Assembly (NCBI GenBank): GCA_031283905.1
Contig: JAITAW010000229.1
Span: 1 to 6,815 of the forward strand
Origin: Treponema sp.
GTDB taxonomy: Bacteria > Spirochaetota > Spirochaetia > Treponematales > Breznakiellaceae
DNA: 6,815 nucleotides
Direction of reading: 5' to 3'
Part shown: positions 1 to 6,144 of the stretch, one piece after another
How positions within the stretch are numbered: the stretch's first letter is position 1
Layout of the letters: the number at the start of each line of letters is the position of its first letter
Notes under the pieces: model-generated
Databases searched by the model: none
The model's input: only the letters and a program-made list of their open reading frames with translations
Told to the model about the DNA's origin: nothing
Translations under genes and position numbers: made by a program

Positions 1-1
1 C

Positions 2-796
2 TACTTCAGAACCGAAAAGGCTGCGATGATCAAGGATGGGAGCGCCATTACATCGGCTTTGGTCTTGACGCTGATGCTGCCGAACCACATCAACCCCGTA
101 TATGCGGCGATAGGCGTGGTTTTCGCCATGATCGTTGTTAAATACAGCTTCGGCGGGCTCGGTTCCAACTGGCTGAACCCCGCGGTAGGCGGCTGGCTTT
201 TTATCCGTTTGACATGGCGCCCCGCGTACGAACAGGCTTTGGCAAGCGCGGTACCAGCCGGGAACGGAGCCTTTGACGGCGTTGTGAGCGATTTCTTGAA
301 CAGGATCGTATTCTCGACTTTCGGCGCGGAACTGCCCGGCGGCTATATAACGCTTTTCAACGCGACCGGCGCAGGCATCATCGCGGATAGAGGAGTGCTG
401 GTACTTCTTGTGGGGACTATCCTTATCCTGTCGTCTCAGGTGAACCGCGTGTGGGTGTCCATCGTCTACCTTGGGGGATACGGGCTTCTGATACGGCTTT
501 TCGGCGCACTGCCCACCGGCGGTTTCGGCGCCGGCGACATATTAAGCGGACTTCTGTCCGGCGGAACATTAGTAGCCGCGTTCTTTCTGGCGCCGGAACC
601 GGTTACCGGGCCAAAATCGATGCAGGGCGCGTTAATTGTCGCTTTTATAATGGCCGGTTTCTCCTTCATTTTCAGGTATTTAGGCGGCGAACTGTATGGC
701 GCATTCTTTGCGGCGGCTCTGCTGAACGCGCTGGTTCCCATTGCCCGGGGCATTGAAAGCCGGTTTCTGTATGCAAGACGGAGGATCGCGCTGTGA
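2..796 (+). CDS. rnfD: RnfD-like subunit of Rnf electron transport complex (5' partial)
   Basis: This is the C-terminal three quarters of an RnfD/NqrB-family integral membrane protein. The frame is open to the window edge (it reads YFRTEKAAMIKDGSAITSA), so the ATG at 26 is an internal Met and the true start lies upstream; the family is usually about 320-350 residues and 264 are visible. Recognisable signatures are GGLGSNWLNPA (nt 152-184), LLSGGTLVAAFF followed by EPVTGP (nt 551-613), and a C-terminal LGG...LLNALVP segment, separated by several hydrophobic helices. RnfD normally carries covalent FMN on a Thr in an S-x-A-T-P-L motif in the loop after the NPA segment. Here the aligned stretch reads DGVVSDFLNR (nt 275-304), with Phe where Thr is expected, and no other S-G-A-T occurs. 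The stop overlaps the next start (GTGA). Family membership is clear; loss of FMN is inferred from a by-eye alignment. Confidence 0.88.
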   Translation, partial: YFRTEKAAMIKDGSAITSALVLTLMLPNHINPVYAAIGVVFAMIVVKYSFGGLGSNWLNPAVGGWLFIRLTWRPAYEQALASAVPAGNGAFDGVVSDFLNRIVFSTFGAELPGGYITLFNATGAGIIADRGVLVLLVGTILILSSQVNRVWVSIVYLGGYGLLIRLFGALPTGGFGAGDILSGLLSGGTLVAAFFLAPEPVTGPKSMQGALIVAFIMAGFSFIFRYLGGELYGAFFAAALLNALVPIARGIESRFLYARRRIAL

Positions 797-1212
797 AAAA
801 TACCGGCGTTGTACTCGCTTGGATAGTCGGGGCGCTTCTTGTCGGCTGGGTTTTGTTCTTTTTTACCCGATCCCTCCAAGGCGATGTGTTTATACGGGCG
901 GTAAATAAAACGCTCACGCAGGCGGAAGATACGAGACGAGTGGAAAGCGATCTTCTCGGCAGAACATCGCTGGGGGTGTGGTACCGGTTTGTCGGCGTAA
1001 ACGGTGAAGTGGAAGGCAAAGCTCTCCTTTTCACCATTTTTGACAATGGCATTTTGGTTCCATGCATAGCGTTTGTCCCCATTGCCGGTGAAAACGCGGG
1101 TAAGATTGAGATCCTCCCGCTGAATAACCATGCAAGGGCGGTTTTCCCTCATATTCATCAGGGAGAGCTTGACATTTACCGTAGACGTATCGAAAAGGAT
1201 ATCTTGCCATGA
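793..1212 (+). CDS. Short membrane-anchored protein in the rnfG position (degenerate RnfG?)
   Basis: A 139-residue protein starting at GTG 793, which overlaps the rnfD stop by four bases and has GGAGG at 780-784, eight bases upstream. Residues 7-26 form one hydrophobic N-terminal helix (VVLAWIVGALLVGWVLFFF), and the remaining ~110 residues are soluble and probably extracytoplasmic. Its place between rnfD and rnfE is that of rnfG, and the topology (one N-terminal helix plus an outside domain) fits RnfG. However, RnfG is usually about 200 residues and carries FMN on the Thr of a C-terminal SGAT motif. This protein has no such motif and ends soon after a LGVWYRFVGVNGEVEGKALL segment that weakly resembles the start of the FMN-binding domain. 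It is either a truncated or diverged RnfG without flavin, or an unrelated accessory subunit. The position is certain; the homology is not. Confidence 0.6.
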   Translation: MKNTGVVLAWIVGALLVGWVLFFFTRSLQGDVFIRAVNKTLTQAEDTRRVESDLLGRTSLGVWYRFVGVNGEVEGKALLFTIFDNGILVPCIAFVPIAGENAGKIEILPLNNHARAVFPHIHQGELDIYRRRIEKDILP

Positions 1213-1841
1213 CAAAAAACGCGCTTCAAATTTTTTTTAATACACGCAACCCTCTTTTTACGCTGATGTGCATGGGGTTGTTGCTCTTATCTTCAAGCCG
1301 GTTGTCGTTTGCCATTGTGATTGCCGCCGCCCTTGTGTGGGTGTATGCCTTAACCTCGTTAGCGGTCTTTGCGGCAAGACCGGTATTGCCGAGGGAAGGG
1401 CGGGGCATCATCGTGGTGTTTCTGTCTAGTCTCATTGCGTTCTTTTTTCTCTTTATCCTCTGGTTTATAAGTCCCCTGTTGACAATAGAGCTTTTGTACG
1501 TTACATTGCTGGTTCCGGCTTGTTTTATTGGAACATTTCCCCTTGGGAAACTGGATTCGCTCAACGCATCCGAGACGGTATCCGATATGGTGGGCCAAGC
1601 CTGTGTAACAGGCGGCGTTATTATCGCGCTTTCCCTTATCAGGGAGCCGTTAGGCTTCATGTCGCTTTCATTTCCGGGCGGCGCGCAAGGTTTTATCGAA
1701 TTGTTTAATGTTTCCAACGCTACCGGCTTCTTTCCGTTGCGGATATTGGCGGTAACTTCCGGCGCGCTTCTCCTGGTAGGATACATGGCCGCGCTGTTTT
1801 ACACAATTATAAAACACTTAAAAAGAAGGAGGACGATATAG
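1209..1841 (+). CDS. rnfE: RnfE-like membrane subunit of Rnf complex
   Basis: A 210-residue polytopic membrane protein of the RnfE/NqrD family, starting at ATG 1209, which overlaps the previous stop (ATGA); a weak AGG lies at 1196-1198. Family signatures are an N-terminal RNPLF matching the N-P-x-L segment, PACFIG (residues 103-108) in place of the usual N-C-x-x-x-G, and SLIREPLG (142-149) matching the conserved L-R-E-I-I-G. The C-terminus is basic (KHLKRRR). In Rnf, RnfE and RnfA each supply two cysteines to a membrane-embedded [2Fe-2S] cluster. Here Cys105 aligns with the second RnfE cysteine. Cys21 lies about one helical turn before the expected position of the first, so that site is uncertain. 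The downstream SD (AAGAAGGAGG, 1822-1832) sits inside this gene's 3' end, which fits translational coupling to rnfA. Confidence 0.82.
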   Translation: MTKNALQIFFNTRNPLFTLMCMGLLLLSSSRLSFAIVIAAALVWVYALTSLAVFAARPVLPREGRGIIVVFLSSLIAFFFLFILWFISPLLTIELLYVTLLVPACFIGTFPLGKLDSLNASETVSDMVGQACVTGGVIIALSLIREPLGFMSLSFPGGAQGFIELFNVSNATGFFPLRILAVTSGALLLVGYMAALFYTIIKHLKRRRTI

Positions 1842-2425
1842 TGACGGCTTTAGTATCGGCGGCTCTTTTCGCAAGCCTTTCTCTCAATCTGATAATCCAA
1901 TTTGGATTAGGAATTGAAGAGATGCCGGAAGACGGCGTTGTACGCCCATTGCCTTTTTTTCAGGCGGGAGTGTTGTTTATAACGATCTTTGCGCTCTGGG
2001 CTTTGTTCTTTTATGTTATCACGCCGTTTTTTTCCATTCTCTTTAAGTATTTTCTTTTGTTTCCTTTCTCCATGCTTGCCTGCTGGGGGCTTGAACTCGC
2101 CGCAAACCGTTTTATCCCGAAAATCGTTTCTCAACAGAAGCTGTTCAACGCGGCGACGGCTTATAATGGACTTGCTTTTACGGCGTTGATGCTCACGCTG
2201 CACATAGCCTCAACCGTATTGGAGGCGTTTGTTGTTTCATTGAATTTCTCTTTGGGAGTTCTGCTCTCGATCTTCATATTGGACGAGATTCAAAGACGCT
2301 CTTCTTTTGAGGCTATACCCGTATTTTTACGGGGAAAGCCCTTGCGTCTTATATCCATGGGTTTTTTAGCAATTATTTTTAGCTCAACCTCGGCAATTCT
2401 GTTAATCGCTTTAAGCGCAGCCTGA
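1841..2425 (+). CDS. rnfA: RnfA-like membrane subunit lacking the cluster cysteines
   Basis: A 194-residue polytopic membrane protein starting at GTG 1841, sharing one base with the rnfE stop and preceded by a strong SD (AGGAGG, about 1827-1832). The C-terminal segment EAIPVFLRGKPLRLISMG (residues 157-174) matches the RnfA signature (D-V-P-x-x-F-R-G-x-P-I-x-L-I-x-x-G), and the N-terminus follows the RnfA pattern. Canonical RnfA has a Cys in F-L-G-L-C-P-F near residue 25 and another in T-N-C-A-V-L-G near residue 108. Here these read FGLGIEEMP (21-29; Ile/Glu instead of Cys) and AYNGLAF (107-113; Gly instead of Cys). The only cysteine is Cys81. The family call is good, but the protein cannot ligate the intramembrane [2Fe-2S] cluster in the known way. 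It is the last rnf gene of the cluster; no rnfB follows. Confidence 0.8.
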   Translation: MTALVSAALFASLSLNLIIQFGLGIEEMPEDGVVRPLPFFQAGVLFITIFALWALFFYVITPFFSILFKYFLLFPFSMLACWGLELAANRFIPKIVSQQKLFNAATAYNGLAFTALMLTLHIASTVLEAFVVSLNFSLGVLLSIFILDEIQRRSSFEAIPVFLRGKPLRLISMGFLAIIFSSTSAILLIALSAA

Positions 2426-2456
2426 TGTCAGCGTCAGCCGGATGATTAGGAGAACA

Positions 2457-4430
2457 ATGGAAAAAATGAAAAAACGGGTCAATTTCATCTTGGGCTCGCA
2501 CAATCACCTCCCTTTTGGAACAACCGATGATGAATTTGAAAAAAATTACCGGGGAAAACTCAAACCGTTTATTTCAACATTAAATAAATATCCTCAAATT
2601 CCGGCTGTTTTGCATTATTCTGGCGTTCTTCTCTACTGGCTGGAACGGGCGCACCCTGAATTCCTCATGCTTCTGGCGGACATGATCTCCAGAAAACAGG
2701 TTGAATTGTTAGGCGGCGGCTTTTACGAGCCTATGTTTCCCTTGATCCCGCCGCCCGACAAAATCGGCCAGATCGAACTGCTGACAACCTATCTCCGCAA
2801 ACAGTTCGGCAAACGCCCCCTGGGTTGCAGCCTGCCGGCGTTTGTGTGGGAGCAAAACCTCGTCAGCGTTTTGAACAACTGCGGTATGCTCTATACATTC
2901 CTGAACGGGGAACAGTTTTCTCTGGCCGGCCTGCCTGACAGCGTCCCGTGCATCACGGAAGATCTGGGGAAAATACTCACCGTATTTCCCATATCAACGA
3001 GACTCAACGCGCTGTTTGCGCAGCAACGGGCTTCGCTTGTCATGGAAAACCTTCTTGCGCAACCACATATGGAGGAAAAGTCCATATGCTGCGTGTTTCC
3101 CGAACAGGTTTTTATAGAAAACGGCGAGCAAGCGCCGGATAGTACGTATCAGATATTTTTTGAGGATATTTCCCGTTTTGAAAAGAGCGTGAACTTCACC
3201 GCTCCGTTCAAAATGTACAATACCCTGACCGGCCTCAAAAAAGCGTATTTCCCTCCGTGTTTAAGTTTGTCTTCGCAGCCGGAATCCACGCGGCGCAGGC
3301 AATTGATGCGCCAATTCGACCTACCGCGCCAGTTCCTGATTGACTACCCCGAGGCTAATTATTTATATTCGAAAATGATGTTCACCCATGTCCTTATCAA
3401 CCAGCTTCATGGGGATAAATCACGAAAACGTACCGCGAGAGAAGAGCTTTGGAAGGCGCAAGGATATGACGCATTCTGCCCGACCTCAGGCGGCGGCATT
3501 TACCGGCATTCCGTGCGCAAGGCGGCTTACAGAGTCCTGCTTGAAGCGGAAAAAATAAGCCGGGAAAAGGGGATATTCACCCCTTCCCTGATGATGTTTG
3601 ACTTTAATTTGGACGGCAAGGAAGAATATCTTTTTCAGGAAGAATGCATCAACTGCTATATTAAAACAGCGGGCGCGGATATTTTTGAATTGGATTATTT
3701 GCCAAAGTCGTGGAACTATTTGGACACTTTTTCTCTCCCCCCCGGTATAAATCCCCACAAACGGGCTTCGTGGACGGATATTCTCGCGCCCCGCGAAATT
3801 TTTGAAGCGACCTTCGCGGACCGTATCGGCGAGATAAAGATGCAGACCGCGCAAACAGGCTTCTTGGAGGGCGGTCCCGGCGAAAACGCCTTCCGGTTCT
3901 GCAAAGATGAAATTTTTGAAGTGCTGGGAACGGACAAGACGCACGGAAAGCTCAGTTTCAGGCTTCCGGTCAATGCCGCCGTTCCCTACGGAAACATAGA
4001 AATAGAAAAAACGTACCAGCTAAAAGAAAGCGCCCTTTTTATTCACTATACGCTTATCAACAGGGGGGCGAATACTGAAACATTTACGTTTATCCCCAGC
4101 ATTGACCTTTCTTTCCCCGGCGAGGGGGACGCTTTTTTGCGAATTTATAAACTCAACGCCGGGGTAGATGTAAAAGAAACCATTAGTATTGGAACCGTAG
4201 TTGAGCAGGTTCAAGGTATTAAATTTCAGGATATAAAAAACGAAGTGATCATCATCATCGCTTCGGACAAACTTTTTGACGTTTATATAGTGCCGGTAAG
4301 AACGCCGTGCTCTATCGAAGGTGAAATGATTGATATGTATCAATCGACCAACATCATGCCTATCAAACAAGTCTCGTTGGGACCGGATGAACGGTTTGAA
4401 ACCGAGTTCAGTATGAGAATGTATCATTGA
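2457..4430 (+). CDS. GH57-family 4-alpha-glucanotransferase homologue, probably catalytically dead
   Basis: A 657-residue protein from ATG 2457, chosen because AGGAG (2448-2452) lies just upstream; in-frame ATGs at 2442 and 2466 are alternatives. No signal peptide is seen, so it should be cytoplasmic. The order is a GH57 barrel (residues about 6-270), the central DUF1925-like part (about 275-370) and a C-terminal beta-rich DUF1926-like domain (about 375-655), as in Thermococcus litoralis amylomaltase. Shared motifs include FILGSHNHLPFG (10-21), GGFYEPMF (87-94), YPEANYLYSKMM (297-308), GGGIYRHSVRKA (345-356) and ADIFELD (407-413). The nucleophile segment W-L-T-E-R-V-W reads SLPAFVW, with Ala128 at the Glu position. 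The acid/base segment F-H-D-D-G-E-K reads FPEQVFI, with Gln217 at the Asp position. Family assignment is firm; inactivity is inferred. It sits 31 bases after rnfA and 12 before the glycosyltransferase, so co-transcription is likely. Confidence 0.85.
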   Translation: MEKMKKRVNFILGSHNHLPFGTTDDEFEKNYRGKLKPFISTLNKYPQIPAVLHYSGVLLYWLERAHPEFLMLLADMISRKQVELLGGGFYEPMFPLIPPPDKIGQIELLTTYLRKQFGKRPLGCSLPAFVWEQNLVSVLNNCGMLYTFLNGEQFSLAGLPDSVPCITEDLGKILTVFPISTRLNALFAQQRASLVMENLLAQPHMEEKSICCVFPEQVFIENGEQAPDSTYQIFFEDISRFEKSVNFTAPFKMYNTLTGLKKAYFPPCLSLSSQPESTRRRQLMRQFDLPRQFLIDYPEANYLYSKMMFTHVLINQLHGDKSRKRTAREELWKAQGYDAFCPTSGGGIYRHSVRKAAYRVLLEAEKISREKGIFTPSLMMFDFNLDGKEEYLFQEECINCYIKTAGADIFELDYLPKSWNYLDTFSLPPGINPHKRASWTDILAPREIFEATFADRIGEIKMQTAQTGFLEGGPGENAFRFCKDEIFEVLGTDKTHGKLSFRLPVNAAVPYGNIEIEKTYQLKESALFIHYTLINRGANTETFTFIPSIDLSFPGEGDAFLRIYKLNAGVDVKETISIGTVVEQVQGIKFQDIKNEVIIIIASDKLFDVYIVPVRTPCSIEGEMIDMYQSTNIMPIKQVSLGPDERFETEFSMRMYH

Positions 4431-4442
4431 CGGAGGTACATT

Positions 4443-5573
4443 GTGAGAATAGGGATTGATACTTTTGCCTGCGCCGGAGGCCAATCCGCAGTTGGCACAT
4501 ATTTACTACAGCTATTAAAACGGATTCCGCCGTCCGGCGGGCAATACGAATTGTTCGGATGGGAATTCGACCGCTTCGCCTATAGAGAGGCTGCGCCTCA
4601 ATTTGAGTTTATCTCCCAAGGTTCCGTAAACAGACGTTTGGCAAATCTCAGTTGGCATCTGTTTCAATACCCTAAATTCGCAAAAAAACGCGGCTACGCC
4701 GCCTGTTTCTTTCCGGCCGCGCACAAACGCCTTCCTAATAACTCGCCTTGCCCTGCCATTGGAACCATTCACGATATGGCCGCCTATTGGGGCATCCGCG
4801 AAAAAAAAGACCCCTTGGGTAGCGTCATCCGCTTGGTGTTCCCCAACATTCTGCGTCAATTGGAAAAGATTATCGCGGTAAGCAATTTTGTCAAACAGGA
4901 ATTGATCGACATTGCCAAAGTGAAGGAATCCCGTATTGAGGTGGTGCCTGACGGCATTGATACAACGATTTTTTATCCGCGTCCTAAAAACGTGGACAGC
5001 GTGGTGTTGATTCAGCCGTTCAGTTTCCGCCAGCCCTATATTCTCTACGCCTCGCGCATTGAACATCCTATCAAGAATCACGTCAAGCTAATAGAAGCGT
5101 TTGACATCTTTAAAGAAAGAACCCATTATCCGCATAAGCTCATTCTCGCGGGAAGCGAGAGCCACGGAGTGGAAAAAATTAAAGCGCTCGCCGCTTCCTC
5201 AACCTACAAAACCGACATATTCTTTCCCGGACATTTTCCCCAAAAGAACCTGCCGGAATTGTACGCGGGCGCGGATATGGTGGTGATTCCCTCCCTTTAC
5301 GAGGGCTTTGGTCTAGGTGCGCTTGAAGCTATGGCATCAGGCGTGCCGGTGGCGTGCGCCCGCGCCGCCTCCCTTCCCGAAACCGCCGACCACGCGGCTC
5401 TGTACTTCGACCCGAATAACGCCGAAGACATGGCGGACCGCCTCGTAACCCTGGCAACAAATCATGCCGTTTACCATGAGTGCCGCTCCCTGGGCCTTGA
5501 GCGCATAAAATCCTATTCATGGGAACGCTGCGCCGAGCGCACCCTAACCCTAATCCAATCCATGACCCGCTAG
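4443..5573 (+). CDS. GT4-family glycosyltransferase
   Basis: A 376-residue GT-B fold, retaining glycosyltransferase starting at GTG 4443, with GGAGG at 4432-4436 six bases upstream and only 12 bases after the preceding stop. The N-terminal donor-acceptor domain begins with RIGIDTFACAGGQSAVGTYL (glycine-rich loop, residues 12-18) and contains GTIHDMA (107-113), IIAVSNFVKQEL (143-154) and VVPDGIDTTIFYP (167-179). The C-terminal nucleotide-sugar domain has LYASRIEHPIKNH (201-213, with the Arg205/Lys211 pair typical of phosphate binding) and the E-x7-E motif EGFGLGALE (Glu287 and Glu295). Motifs and length suggest an intact, active enzyme. It has no membrane helix and likely acts at the cytoplasmic side on a lipid- or glycan-linked acceptor. 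Donor and acceptor cannot be told from sequence. The stop codon (5571-5573) lies inside the terminal repeat of a palindromic element. Confidence 0.9.
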   Translation: MRIGIDTFACAGGQSAVGTYLLQLLKRIPPSGGQYELFGWEFDRFAYREAAPQFEFISQGSVNRRLANLSWHLFQYPKFAKKRGYAACFFPAAHKRLPNNSPCPAIGTIHDMAAYWGIREKKDPLGSVIRLVFPNILRQLEKIIAVSNFVKQELIDIAKVKESRIEVVPDGIDTTIFYPRPKNVDSVVLIQPFSFRQPYILYASRIEHPIKNHVKLIEAFDIFKERTHYPHKLILAGSESHGVEKIKALAASSTYKTDIFFPGHFPQKNLPELYAGADMVVIPSLYEGFGLGALEAMASGVPVACARAASLPETADHAALYFDPNNAEDMADRLVTLATNHAVYHECRSLGLERIKSYSWERCAERTLTLIQSMTR

Positions 5574-5717
5574 CGCGGGGCCACTGCTTCTTGCTACGAT
5601 TCCGCAAGAAGCAGTGGCCCACGCAGTGGCTCCGCGCAGCTGCATAGCGGTTCTACGCTTCACGTTACGCCACGGCAAGAAGCAAAGTTGCCCCACGCAG
5701 TGGCTCCGCGCTAGCGG
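5567..5717. repeat. Palindromic MITE/REP-like repeat element with terminal inverted repeats
   Basis: The arms at 5567-5587 and 5697-5717 are inverted copies of each other, matching at 20 of 21 positions (core CCGCTAGCGCGG). Inside, GGGCCACTGCTTCTTGC (5578-5594) pairs perfectly with 5604-5620 across a 9-base loop. CCCACGCAGTGGCTCCGCGC occurs twice as an identical direct repeat (5618-5637 and 5692-5711), each copy preceded by GCAAGAAGCA (5604-5613 and 5675-5684). The second copy also has a small GGCAA/TTGCC hairpin (5674-5692). The element has no coding capacity. Such nested palindromes are typical of non-autonomous repeats scattered through a genome, but the copy number cannot be judged here. 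It begins inside the 3' end of the glycosyltransferase gene and supplies that gene's TAG stop. Confidence 0.7.
5578..5620 (+). terminator. Strong stem-loop after the operon, possible transcription terminator
   Basis: A perfect 17-bp GC-rich stem (5578-5594 with 5604-5620) with a 9-base loop starts four bases after the last stop codon of the operon. The position suits a terminator or an mRNA 3'-end stabiliser. No T-run follows (the next bases are ACGCAGTGG), so it is not a standard intrinsic terminator. It is also part of the repeat element described separately, so its terminating role is only a possibility. Confidence 0.35.
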
Positions 5718-5747
5718 AAAATATTTTTATAATAAAGCATTTTGTTC

Positions 5748-5776
5748 TTGATTTTATTATGAAAGCGCGGTATAGT
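5748..5776 (+). promoter_or_regulatory. Sigma70-type promoter candidate with palindromic -10 region
   Basis: TTGATT at 5748-5753 and TATAGT at 5771-5776 are separated by 17 bases and preceded by an AT-rich stretch (5718-5760). These match the sigma70 consensus at 4/6 and 5/6 positions. The -10 box lies inside a perfect 10-base palindrome ATAGTACTAT (5772-5781). That palindrome is flanked by AAGCGCG (5763-5769) and its complement CGCGCTT (5786-5792), so a repressor could bind there or a hairpin could form. Transcription would start near 5783 and run rightwards into a stretch with no clear gene. Function is inferred from sequence only. Confidence 0.45.
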
Positions 5777-5876
5777 ACTATCTAACGCGCTTCAAACGGC
5801 TTTAGAACGCCGGATTTTGAAACCGCGCCGTGTAAAACATAACGCGGGGCGCGCATATACAAAAGGCTTGGAAAGT

Positions 5877-5963
5877 ATGCGTATACCGCCCGTTTGTCAT
5901 AACTTTGGCGTATGCCCCCTCCCCCGAGGCGTCTACCGGTTCGGCGGGACGGGCGCTTTGTAA
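5877..5963 (+). CDS. Possible small ORF of 28 codons downstream of the promoter candidate
   Basis: ATG 5877 to TAA 5961-5963 encodes a 28-residue peptide beginning MRIPPVCHNFGVCPLPRG. It lies about 95 bases after the predicted transcription start. Ribosome-binding support is weak: GGAAAG is very close to the ATG, and AAAGG at 5861-5865 is eleven bases away. I recognise no family. It contains two cysteines and is rich in Pro and Gly. Overlapping longer frames at 5905-6165 and 5912-6136 give compositionally odd, unrecognised products, so this whole stretch may be non-coding. Confidence 0.12.
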   Translation: MRIPPVCHNFGVCPLPRGVYRFGGTGAL

Positions 5964-5988
5964 GCGTTTTCTCCCGTATAGCGCCCGT
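5949..5988. repeat. Inverted repeat/hairpin
   Basis: ACGGGCGCT (5949-5957) and its exact complement AGCGCCCGT (5980-5988) enclose a 22-base loop that contains the TAA of the possible small ORF. No T-run follows directly; the nearest, in CTTGTTTTTTATC, is about 20 bases further on. It could be a structured RNA element, a protein site or chance. The rest of 5990-6140 shows no gene or repeat that I can support. Confidence 0.35.
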
Positions 5989-6144
5989 GATCCAGGCGCG
6001 TTTCCCCTTGTTTTTTATCTATATTTTCATTCTCAGTATCAATCACTTTACCATTCGGCGTCTATTCCCTACGCCCATTATGGCGATCTCTCGCGGGTTG
6101 AAACGACAGCCTCAAAAATTAAGACGATGGTCTTAGAGACTAAG

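Noticed and set aside
466..1215. 249-codon open frame on the minus strand
   Set aside because: It is antisense to rnfD and the rnfG-position gene, whose plus-strand products show membrane helices, family motifs and overlapping coupled starts.
3486..3944. 152-codon minus-strand frame inside the GH57 homologue
   Set aside because: The plus-strand frame there encodes conserved GH57-associated domain motifs; the antisense product has none.
5540..5556. Telomere-like CCCTAACCCTAA
   Set aside because: Only two units, inside the glycosyltransferase coding frame (Thr-Leu-Thr-Leu), so it is chance coding sequence.
6083..6106. CRISPR-repeat-like string CGCGGGTTGAAAC
   Set aside because: It resembles the 3' end of some CRISPR repeats but occurs only once, with no second copy or spacer spacing in the window.
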